Source: an uncultured Methylophilaceae bacterium (GTDB taxonomy: Bacteria; Pseudomonadota; Gammaproteobacteria; Burkholderiales; Methylophilaceae). Taken from it: 51,260 bases of DNA. Location: assembly GCA_903834185.1 (NCBI GenBank), contig CAILHX010000025.1, positions 1-51,260 on the forward strand, in the 5' to 3' direction. The notes beneath the pieces were generated by a model, which saw nothing but the letters and a program-made list of their open reading frames with translations, was not told the DNA's origin and did not search any database. Every line of letters starts with the position of its first letter. Positions within the stretch are counted from its first letter, which is position 1. Shown piece after piece: positions 7,738 through 14,897 of this stretch. A program made the translations under genes and the position numbers.

Positions 7738-8138
7738 AGGATACGCTGATCAAATCTCCTGGCGTATTCAAGCGACTTGCTGCTGCTGTTTATGACAGCC
7801 TGTTGCTATTGGCTGTGCTGCTGGTGGCAAGTCTTTTGTTTTTACTGATATTCGGTGACGCGACTTTGCCGCCCAAACGTCACTACTTTCAATTGTATCT
7901 ATTACTGTGCTGCGCTACTTATTTTGTTGGGTTCTGGATGGGTGGCGGGCAAACGCTGGCAATGCGCACATGGCACTTTAAGCTGGTATCCGCACAGGGT
8001 GAACTTACCATGAAGCAGGCGCTGATTCGGTTTGCACTGGCACCGGTCGGCATCGCATTTTTTTTCTGGGCTTGGTTTGATAGCGAACGGTGTTTTTTGC
8101 ATGACAGACTGGCTAAAACCCGTCTGGTCTCTTGCTAG
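7734..8138 (+). CDS. RDD-family membrane protein
   Basis: 134 residues with an RDD domain: KRLAAAVYDSLLLL (Arg and Asp of the first helix), a central span (YLLLCCATYFVGFWM), the conserved GGGQTLAMRTWHFKLV, and the final DRLAKTRLV. Three to four membrane spans. The molecular role of RDD proteins is mostly unclear; some are linked to ion transport. The TTG start at 7734 overlaps the preceding stop (TTGA), so it is probably translationally coupled. It is the last gene of the ECF sigma operon and ends 3 bp from the end of lptG. Confidence 0.85.
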   Translation: MKDTLIKSPGVFKRLAAAVYDSLLLLAVLLVASLLFLLIFGDATLPPKRHYFQLYLLLCCATYFVGFWMGGGQTLAMRTWHFKLVSAQGELTMKQALIRFALAPVGIAFFFWAWFDSERCFLHDRLAKTRLVSC

Positions 8139-8141
8139 GTG

Positions 8142-9212
8142 CTAGCGCCGCTCCATCCACGCCAACATACCCATGCCGCCGACCATGAATAGAAAAGTCG
8201 GAATGGTGGCACTGGCAAACGGCGGCCAATCATTAAGCAGGCCGAGATGAACGAACAGCCTGTTGATGACCTGATAGCTTATACCGATCATGATACCCAC
8301 AAATATTTTGGCGCTCACGCCACCGGAGCGCTGCTGCAGAAATCCGAACGGCATTGCCAGTATCACCATCACCAGGCAGGCGATCGGATAGACGATCTTC
8401 GACCATAGTGCGATCTGCTGTCTGGTGGTTTTCTGACTGTTTTCGGTCAGGTGCTTGATGTACGAATACAAGTTCCACGCGGCCATCTTCTCAGGTACTA
8501 CCAGCAGCACATTCAATAGTTCAGGCTGAATCACGGATTGCCATTGTGCTTCCTTATAGTGTGAGGTTTCGATCTTCTGCGATGTAAACTGGGTTTGTGT
8601 GACATCCCGTAAATTCCAGCGGTTATTTTCATAAAAACCACTTTCCGCATTACTCACCAGGCGCAATGTGAAGTCAGGGCCAAATTCATAAATGTGCACC
8701 TTATGCAAGCTGGTATCCGGTAGTACTTCTTCGATATTCACAAAGCTGGAACCATCTTTGACCCACAATCCGGAACGAAACTCCTCAGCCACCACGGCAT
8801 CGGTTGCCTGCAGTTTTAATCGTTGTGCCGCACGTTCGGAAATGGGCGTCACGATTTCGCCGACGATAAAGGTGAGGATGGCAAACACCAGGCCGACACG
8901 CAGTAAGGCGCCGGCGATATTTGCCAAGGACAGGCCGCTGGTGCGCATCACCACCAGTTCGGAGTGGTGCGCGAGCTGAGCCAGCGCATAGAGTGCGCCC
9001 AGCAGGATAGCGACAGGAGTGACTTCATAAACGTGACCCGGTACCGAAAGCAGCACATAAAGCATCACCGTGCCGATGTTATAAGCGCCACGGCCTATAT
9101 TATCCAGCTCCTGGATAAGATCAAAAAAAGAAAACATTGCCAGCAGGCCGGTGCTGATCAGCAGTGAGCTGGAAAGTATCTCCTGTGCAAGATAGCGTTT
9201 AATGATATTCAT
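8142..9212 (-). CDS. lptG: LPS export permease LptG
   Basis: 356 residues, YjgP/YjgQ family. The LptB2FG ABC transporter extracts lipopolysaccharide from the inner membrane and passes it to LptC/LptA. Three membrane segments lie near the N-terminus (through about 120), a periplasmic beta-jellyroll in the middle (about 130-260, with FRSGLWVKDGSSFVNIEEV), and three C-terminal segments. It overlaps lptF by 4 nt (ATGA), so the two are translationally coupled and stay equimolar. LptG is assigned by position as the second gene and by the FRSGLWVKDG motif. Confidence 0.93.
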   Translation of the reverse strand: MNIIKRYLAQEILSSSLLISTGLLAMFSFFDLIQELDNIGRGAYNIGTVMLYVLLSVPGHVYEVTPVAILLGALYALAQLAHHSELVVMRTSGLSLANIAGALLRVGLVFAILTFIVGEIVTPISERAAQRLKLQATDAVVAEEFRSGLWVKDGSSFVNIEEVLPDTSLHKVHIYEFGPDFTLRLVSNAESGFYENNRWNLRDVTQTQFTSQKIETSHYKEAQWQSVIQPELLNVLLVVPEKMAAWNLYSYIKHLTENSQKTTRQQIALWSKIVYPIACLVMVILAMPFGFLQQRSGGVSAKIFVGIMIGISYQVINRLFVHLGLLNDWPPFASATIPTFLFMVGGMGMLAWMERR

Positions 9213-10321
9213 CTGGTTCTAGACCATCGGGTTGACAAAACATCAAGCCAGCGAGGTAGCAAAGGTAACAGAAATACTCGTCTATAGAACAAATATACGA
9301 ATAACAACAATACAATCAAATGGCTGGGCCAGAGTCCGATGAGCGGGCTTAATTTCGCACGTGCCACCCAGGATTGCAGTATGGAAAGCATATTGTTGTA
9401 GATCAGGTAAACCAGAATTGCCAGTATCAGATTGGCGGAACGACCAGCCCGCGGATCAACGAAAGATAGCGGAATGGCAAGTAATGCCAGCATAAAGGCT
9501 GATATCGGAATCGATAAGCGCCATTGCAGCTCAGCGATATTTTCAGGGTCGCGATCGCGAAGCAGTTGCAGGCTTGGTGTTGACTTGGGTGTGGGAGGTT
9601 CATGCGTAGCTTCAATGGGTTCGGTACGCAATGAGTAATGGTCAAAATTCATTACCCCGAACTCAGGAGTATCGGGCTTACCCTCATAGCGCCTGCCTGC
9701 CTGTAAAACGATGAAGGTATCGCCTTTTTCATTCTTGATCTGTTGCCCTTCTGCAGCCACGATGATGCCAAGTTTTCCGTGCTGCATGGATTGGGCGAAA
9801 ATATTATGTACTTTGCTGTTGAATGTAGAGTAACGCTCGACAAAGAATACCCGATCGGAATGTTGCGATTCTTTGAATACCCCGGGCACGATGGCAGTTA
9901 ACTCATCACTACTATTCATTTGTTCGCGAAAGTCCAAGCCCTTTTGCGTTGCCCAAGGCGTAACGAAAACGCTTAGCAGCGTAATCGCCAGGATAATGGG
10001 AAAGGCAAATGACAGAATGGGATTGACCAGTTTGTAAATTCCCTGACCGGACGTGAACCACACCACCATTTCACTGTCTCTATGCCATCGTGAGAGTGTT
10101 AACAGTACGGTGATGAAAACAGTCAATGTAAGCAGTAATGGCAAGAATTTAAGCAGGCTGAAGCCAAGCAGGGCACCAATAGCGTCGGACGCTACATTGC
10201 CGCGTGCGGCGAAACTTAAATAATAAGTAATGCGTTGCGCGACCATGATGCTGATCAACACCAGAAAAGTAGTGAGTGCTGTGGCAAATAATTCATGCAG
10301 CAATGAACGCTTGAAAATCAT
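9209..10321 (-). CDS. lptF: LPS export permease LptF
   Basis: 370 residues, YjgP/YjgQ family, partner of LptG in the inner-membrane LPS extractor. Six membrane segments flank a periplasmic domain (about 130-260, including VFFVERYS and NVF/IFAQSMQHGKLG-type strands). It is first of the pair and divergent from pepA, an arrangement common in beta- and gammaproteobacteria. The ATG at 10321 opens directly on the first helix (FKRSLLHELFATALTTFL). Confidence 0.93.
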   Translation of the reverse strand: MIFKRSLLHELFATALTTFLVLISIMVAQRITYYLSFAARGNVASDAIGALLGFSLLKFLPLLLTLTVFITVLLTLSRWHRDSEMVVWFTSGQGIYKLVNPILSFAFPIILAITLLSVFVTPWATQKGLDFREQMNSSDELTAIVPGVFKESQHSDRVFFVERYSTFNSKVHNIFAQSMQHGKLGIIVAAEGQQIKNEKGDTFIVLQAGRRYEGKPDTPEFGVMNFDHYSLRTEPIEATHEPPTPKSTPSLQLLRDRDPENIAELQWRLSIPISAFMLALLAIPLSFVDPRAGRSANLILAILVYLIYNNMLSILQSWVARAKLSPLIGLWPSHLIVLLLFVYLFYRRVFLLPLLPRWLDVLSTRWSRTR

Positions 10322-10347
10322 AAGGAAATATTATTTTTTGGCTGCTT

Positions 10348-10377
10348 TTGACGAAAATTGTTAAAAAGGTAGATAAT
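10348..10377 (+). promoter_or_regulatory. sigma-70-like promoter candidate for pepA
   Basis: TTGACG at 10348-10353 and GATAAT at 10372-10377 are separated by 18 bp, each one mismatch from consensus, in the AT-rich lptF-pepA intergenic region, with the predicted start about 45 bp before the pepA ATG. Confidence 0.5.
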
Positions 10378-10428
10378 TAGTAAAAACTGCAAACTGAACC
10401 GCTATTATTGACTCAAAGGAATAAGCAC

Positions 10429-11925
10429 ATGGAATTTAGCATAAAAAACGGCAATCCGGAAAAGCAAAGACTGGGTTGTGTGGTGGTAGGGGTGTTTAAC
10501 TACCGTAAATTGTCAGCGGCGGCGGAGGCCATAGATGAAGTTTCGGAAGGTTATCTTTCCGGTTTGCTGCGCCGTGGTGATATGGATGGCAAGTTGGGTT
10601 CCACGCTGTTACTGCATCACGTACCCAATACTTTGTGTGACCGGGTGCTATTGGTGGGTTGCGGCAAAGAGCGCGACTTCCACGAACGTGAATATCGCCA
10701 GGCTGTGAGCGCATCAATCAAGGCGTTAAACAATACGGGCACTAGCGATGCTGCCAGCTTTTTGGCTGAATTAACGGTAAAGCGCCGTGAGTTGAGCTGG
10801 TGCGTTGAGCAATTGGTGGAAATTGCAGCAGAAGAAAGCTATCGTTTTTCCCATCCCGATTGCAAAAAAGAAGAGTCTGTTCCCAGCTTGAAGAAGTTGG
10901 TGGTAAACGTACCGCAACGTAATCATCTTGCCATCGGCGAAGCTGCCCTGAAAAAGGCGCAGGCGATTGCGAATGGCGTGCGCTGGGCGCGTGAGCTGGG
11001 TAATCTTCCAGGCAACATTTGCACTCCGACATATTTGGCTGAACAAGCTCATGAGTTGGCAAAGCACTACGAGCTCAAGATCGAGGTGTTGGAACGTGCT
11101 GATATGGAAGTCCTGGGTATGGGGTCTTTGTTGTCCGTGGCTAAAGGGAGTCGCCAACCTCCCAAATTCATCGTTTTGCAGCACAGCAAAGGCAAGTCAA
11201 CACAGAAGCCTGTGGTGCTGATAGGGAAAGGAATTACCTTTGATGCCGGGGGTATTTCCATTAAGCCAGCTGCCGAAATGGACGAAATGAAATTCGATAT
11301 GTGTGGTGCGGCCAGTGTGCTTGGAACCATGAAAGCGGTAGCGGAGCTGCAGTTGGCAATCAATCTGGTGGTGATCGTGCCTACTTGCGAGAACCTGCCG
11401 GATGGGGATGCAAACAAGCCCGGTGATGTCGTCACCAGCATGTCCGGGCAAACCATAGAAGTGCTCAATACCGACGCCGAAGGACGCTTAATCTTGTGCG
11501 ATGCCATGACTTATGCGGAGCGTTTTGAACCGGAAGTGGTAGTCGACATTGCCACGCTTACCGGCGCCTGTGTGATTGCGTTGGGGCATCATGCGAGTGG
11601 GTTGTTCAGCAATAACGACAGCTTGGCACGAGCTTTGGTCAATGCCGGGGAAGAGTCATCGGACCGCGCCTGGCATATGCCAATGTGGGAGGATTACCAA
11701 GAACAACTGAAGAGCAATTTTGCCGACATGGCGAATATCGGAGGTCGTGCGGGGGGTAGCATCACTGCCGCTTGCTTCCTGTCGCGCTATGCCAAGAAAT
11801 ACGACTGGGCGCATCTGGATATTGCAGGCACGGCTTGGAAGTCTGGTAAGGAAAAAGGCGCTACCGGTCGCCCGGTTCCATTGCTGACACATTTTTTGTT
11901 GCAGCAGGCGAGTAAAAAAGCCTAA
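10429..11925 (+). CDS. pepA: leucyl (cytosol) aminopeptidase PepA
   Basis: M17 di-zinc aminopeptidase that removes N-terminal residues in the cytosol; E. coli PepA also binds DNA in cer recombination and carAB control. 498 residues. The C-terminal catalytic domain shows VGKGITFDAGGISIKP, MKFDMCGAASVLG and the signature NTDAEGRLIL, containing the Lys, Asp and Glu metal ligands and the catalytic Arg. ATG 10429 is preceded by AAAGGA at 8 nt. holC follows after 11 bp, the order seen in many proteobacteria (lptFG divergent, pepA-holC). Confidence 0.96.
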   Translation: MEFSIKNGNPEKQRLGCVVVGVFNYRKLSAAAEAIDEVSEGYLSGLLRRGDMDGKLGSTLLLHHVPNTLCDRVLLVGCGKERDFHEREYRQAVSASIKALNNTGTSDAASFLAELTVKRRELSWCVEQLVEIAAEESYRFSHPDCKKEESVPSLKKLVVNVPQRNHLAIGEAALKKAQAIANGVRWARELGNLPGNICTPTYLAEQAHELAKHYELKIEVLERADMEVLGMGSLLSVAKGSRQPPKFIVLQHSKGKSTQKPVVLIGKGITFDAGGISIKPAAEMDEMKFDMCGAASVLGTMKAVAELQLAINLVVIVPTCENLPDGDANKPGDVVTSMSGQTIEVLNTDAEGRLILCDAMTYAERFEPEVVVDIATLTGACVIALGHHASGLFSNNDSLARALVNAGEESSDRAWHMPMWEDYQEQLKSNFADMANIGGRAGGSITAACFLSRYAKKYDWAHLDIAGTAWKSGKEKGATGRPVPLLTHFLLQQASKKA

Positions 11926-11936
11926 GACAGAAATCG

Positions 11937-12362
11937 ATGACGCAGATAGATTTTTATTTCAACGTCGCAGATAAATACAAGCTCGCGGCCAGTCTGAGTC
12001 AAAAAGCTCAGGCTCAGTCTGCGCGCATGTTTTTGTTCACGCCTGATGAGGCTGTCACCAAGCATATAGAAACGGTGCTATGGAGCTTTCAGCAGACCAG
12101 TTTTGTGCCGCATTGCCGTAGTCGCCATGCCTTGGCGGCAGAAACATCGACTATTGTGGATCATGATGCCGAGGTGTTGGTGCATGACGACATCCTGCTG
12201 AATTTATGCCCGGACTACCCGGCGTTTTTTAGTCGTTTTCGCCGCCTGATCGAGGTGGTGGGCAGTGAAGAAAGCGACAAAGTCGCGGGTCGGGAAAGAT
12301 ATCGTTTTTATCTGGATCGCGGCTATGAACTACGCCGGCACGATATGACTGGGAAAATCTGA
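11937..12362 (+). CDS. holC: DNA polymerase III chi subunit HolC
   Basis: 141 residues. Chi bridges the clamp loader (through psi) to single-stranded DNA-binding protein at the replication fork. Family features are visible: TQIDFYFNV at the start, a short helix with an LWSF motif, and SFVPH. Then come VLVHDDILLNLCPDYPAFFSRF and the C-terminal DRGYELRRHDM. It follows pepA and shares one base with the next gene, as in one operon. Confidence 0.9.
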   Translation: MTQIDFYFNVADKYKLAASLSQKAQAQSARMFLFTPDEAVTKHIETVLWSFQQTSFVPHCRSRHALAAETSTIVDHDAEVLVHDDILLNLCPDYPAFFSRFRRLIEVVGSEESDKVAGRERYRFYLDRGYELRRHDMTGKI

Positions 12363-12709
12363 TGGATCAGGATACTAGGGCACCGACTGAAGATGTACTT
12401 GAGCGATTGGATGCGTTGTTGAATCGGGATAAGGCAGCATCAGCAACCGTGACGCTCAACGAGCCCCCCAACATCATCCCGCTGTTGACCGAGATTTATC
12501 AGCCTGCTCTTGCGCAGACGGCTCAGTCAACAGTTGCCGGGGTTAACCTGAGTCTCAGCTCCGAACATATTGAACAGATCGTGAAGCTGTTGCTGCCGGA
12601 ATTGAGCAGGATTATGCAGGATGCACTGAATCAACATATTCAGCCAGCGCTGGAGATGGCACTACGTGATCGCCTAACCGTATTGGCGCAGCAAAAACCT
12701 AAGTCGTGA
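12362..12709 (+). CDS. small hypothetical protein downstream of holC (DUF2486-like)
   Basis: 115 residues, not firmly recognised. The N-terminus is acidic and probably disordered; the middle holds [12 protein letters not shown], which resembles the IPxLT motif of DUF2486-type proteins found after holC in other betaproteobacteria. The C-terminal half is helical and amphipathic ([21 protein letters not shown]). No signal peptide, membrane span or catalytic motif is seen. Its ATG overlaps the holC stop (TGATG), so it is translationally coupled; the 3' end overlaps tpx by 11 bp in convergent orientation. Confidence 0.65.
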   Translation: MDQDTRAPTEDVLERLDALLNRDKAASATVTLNEPPNIIPLLTEIYQPALAQTAQSTVAGVNLSLSSEHIEQIVKLLLPELSRIMQDALNQHIQPALEMALRDRLTVLAQQKPKS

Positions 12710-13208
12710 GACGTGCTGCGGCCAGTGCTGCATCATAATCCGGTTCTTTGGTGATTTCCGATACCAGTTCCGTATACGTTACTCTATCGTGCTCATCAAT
12801 CACGATCACTGCACGGGCGCAAAGTCCTGACAGTGGGTAATCAGCGATCATCACGCCGTAGTCTTTGCTGAAATCGCGTCCGCGCATGGTAGATAACGCA
12901 AACACATTTTGCAGGTTTTCCACTGAACAGAATCTGCTTTGCGCGAATGGCAGGTCAGCAGAAACCACCAGAACTACGGTATTGGGAAGGTTGCCAGCTA
13001 TCTCGTTGAATCTGCGCGTAGAGGCGGCACAAACCGGCGTGTCCAGACTGGGAACGATATTCATGATCTTGCGCATGCCTTTGAACCGGCTCATGGAGAC
13101 ATCATTCAGCTCGCTATCAACCAGCATGAAGCTGGGAGCGGTATCACCTATTTTAGGAAAAGTACCACCTACGTTAATGGGTTCACCTTTGAATGTTACG
13201 GTAGCCAC
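12699..13208 (-). CDS. tpx: thiol peroxidase Tpx
   Basis: Peroxiredoxin that reduces hydroperoxides using thioredoxin. 169 residues (E. coli 168). Peroxidatic Cys60 is in [11 protein letters not shown] and resolving Cys94 in SRFCSVENL, matching E. coli C61 and C95; the conserved Arg lies in [10 protein letters not shown]. No signal peptide is visible in this frame. Monocistronic on the minus strand, convergent with the holC operon. Confidence 0.95.
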   Translation of the reverse strand: MATVTFKGEPINVGGTFPKIGDTAPSFMLVDSELNDVSMSRFKGMRKIMNIVPSLDTPVCAASTRRFNEIAGNLPNTVVLVVSADLPFAQSRFCSVENLQNVFALSTMRGRDFSKDYGVMIADYPLSGLCARAVIVIDEHDRVTYTELVSEITKEPDYDAALAAARLTT

Positions 13209-13307
13209 TATTGGATCTCCTTGAAATTAGTACTATTGCAATGACAGCAGGAAGCAAAACTTGTGGCGAAGTATGCCTCCATGCTTAATCGCTTGCAACT
13301 GTTGGCT

Positions 13308-13685
13308 TTACTCCAGTGTTTTCTGATAAGTGTCCTTATTCATCAGTGCTGAAACGTCTTTGGCATCATTTGCGCGGAAGCGGAATATCCAGGTGGTTTC
13401 CGCTGCGTCATTCAACAACTCCGGGTTTTCAGCAATGGCATTGTTAACAGCCAGCACCTCTCCGGAAACTGGTGCGTGAAGGTCGGAAGCAGTTTTTACC
13501 GACTCAACAAAACCGCAGACTTGCCCGGCTTGCAATTTACTTCCGGCCGGCGGCGCTTCCACATACACAATGTCGCCGAGTAATTGTTGAGCATGATCGC
13601 TGATGCCAGCGATGAATGTGCCTTCAGTATCGGGGAGTACCCAAAGATGATGTTCGGAAAAATAGTATTGAGATTCAGATTTCAT
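13308..13685 (-). CDS. gcvH: glycine cleavage system H protein
   Basis: Lipoyl carrier of 125 residues that shuttles the aminomethyl group between P, T and L proteins. The lipoylated Lys is K64 in ESVKTASDLHAP, and the hammerhead fold is supported by GDIVYVEAPPAGSKL and SGEVLAVN. gcvT and gcvP are not adjacent; it stands alone between tpx and a D,D-endopeptidase gene. It could serve a glycine cleavage system encoded elsewhere or act mainly as a lipoyl/octanoyl carrier. Confidence 0.93.
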   Translation of the reverse strand: MKSESQYYFSEHHLWVLPDTEGTFIAGISDHAQQLLGDIVYVEAPPAGSKLQAGQVCGFVESVKTASDLHAPVSGEVLAVNNAIAENPELLNDAAETTWIFRFRANDAKDVSALMNKDTYQKTLE

Positions 13686-13761
13686 AAGTAAATTATTAAT
13701 AGTCTGCTTTAGTATTGATATGTATTGCCATGATTCTTATTCATACTTTATGTATAAACAG

Positions 13762-13791
13762 GTGACAATCGGAATGTTTTTGTATTATGAT
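13762..13791 (+). promoter_or_regulatory. promoter candidate for the PBP7-like gene
   Basis: GTGACA at 13762-13767 and TATGAT at 13786-13791 with an 18-bp spacer, in the AT-rich gap between gcvH and the S11 peptidase gene. One mismatch in each element. Confidence 0.4.
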
Positions 13792-13820
13792 AGTTTCATC
13801 TTAGTGGGTAGGTGATTGCG

Positions 13821-14810
13821 ATGCTGCGATTTTTTGTTGTGATTTGTTCCGTTGTTGCTTGTTCGATAGCAGCCATGCCTGCGTCGGCTGCCGTGACGCA
13901 CCATAAACATGTGACCAAAAAAGCAGCCAAGTCCAAACACAAGGTAAAAGCCAATCCGCAACGTATTATCAGTACCATACGTTCAGACAAAGCTTATCAT
14001 ACACGTCCGTCCGCAGTAAGCCAAAACGATAGCAACGAGTCGGTTTTCAGCTCAACCTCTGGCTTGCAACTGGCTTCAACGAAAGCTCTGATCGTAAATC
14101 AGGATACAGGCGAAACGCTTTATGCAAAAAGCACCGATACCCCTACGCCGATAGCTTCGGTCACCAAGCTGATGACAGCGATGGTGATGCTGGATATGCA
14201 TTTGCCCATGGATGAAGAGATTTCCGTTTCGGATAACGATGTGGATACCCTGAAAAATACCACTTCACGTCTGCGCGTAGGCACTACCCTGCCTAGAGGC
14301 GACATGTTGCAACTGGCATTAATGTCTTCAGAAAACCGGGCGGCATCTGCATTGGCACGTACTACCCCGATCGGCACCATTGCTTTTGTCGCCGCGATGA
14401 ATCGCAAGGCGGCTGAACTGGGCATGAAGCAGAGTCATTTCGCTGACCCCACCGGCTTGAATAGCGAAAATGTCGCGACCGCGGAAGACCTGGTGAAAAT
14501 GGTCAAAGCGGCCTATCAGTACCCTGAAATACGTAAGTGCAGTACATCTCAATCGCTTGAAGTGCCGGTACATGGACAACGGCAGATGGTGGAATTCCGT
14601 AATACCAATATCCTGGTGCGCAATGCTGAGGCCGATTGGGATATCGGTCTTTCCAAAACAGGTTACATCAGCGAAGCTGGACGTTGTCTGGTGATGCAGG
14701 CGAAGATAGCCGAACAACCTTTGATCATTGTATTGCTTGATTCTTATGGCAAGCTCTCAAGAATCGCAGATGCGCAGCGCATTCGCAAATGGATCGCATC
14801 CGCTAGTTAA
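13821..14810 (+). CDS. pbpG: D-alanyl-D-alanine endopeptidase, PBP7-like (S11 family)
   Basis: Periplasmic penicillin-binding protein that cleaves D-Ala-meso-DAP cross-links in peptidoglycan. 329 residues: signal peptide (FFVVICSVVACSIAAMPASAA), a His/Lys-rich positively charged linker (about 27-50), then an S11 domain. The catalytic Ser113 and Lys116 are in ASVTKLMT, the SxN triad is SSEN (about 170), and KTG is in SKTGYISEAG (about 275). There is no C-terminal amphipathic helix of the DacA type, which favours PBP7/PbpG. ATG 13821 is chosen because AGGTG lies 6 nt upstream; a GTG sits three codons earlier. Confidence 0.88.
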   Translation: MLRFFVVICSVVACSIAAMPASAAVTHHKHVTKKAAKSKHKVKANPQRIISTIRSDKAYHTRPSAVSQNDSNESVFSSTSGLQLASTKALIVNQDTGETLYAKSTDTPTPIASVTKLMTAMVMLDMHLPMDEEISVSDNDVDTLKNTTSRLRVGTTLPRGDMLQLALMSSENRAASALARTTPIGTIAFVAAMNRKAAELGMKQSHFADPTGLNSENVATAEDLVKMVKAAYQYPEIRKCSTSQSLEVPVHGQRQMVEFRNTNILVRNAEADWDIGLSKTGYISEAGRCLVMQAKIAEQPLIIVLLDSYGKLSRIADAQRIRKWIASAS

Positions 14811-14849
14811 ACCAGTAACAAGTTAAGCTGGATAATACGGAAAACCAAC

Positions 14850-14879
14850 AAAAAAGGCCGCAGTTAAGCGGCCTTTTTT
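14850..14879. terminator. bidirectional intrinsic terminator between pbpG and topA
   Basis: A perfect stem AAAAAAGGCCGC / GCGGCCTTTTTT with loop AGTTAA lies between convergent genes. The U-run on each strand lets it end both transcripts. Confidence 0.9.
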
Positions 14880-14897
14880 GTTGCCCCCGGGGTTCGT

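Noticed and set aside
13209-13307. Glycine riboswitch before gcvH
   Set aside because: This gap is downstream of gcvH (minus strand); the true leader (13686-13820) shows no riboswitch-like conserved structure.
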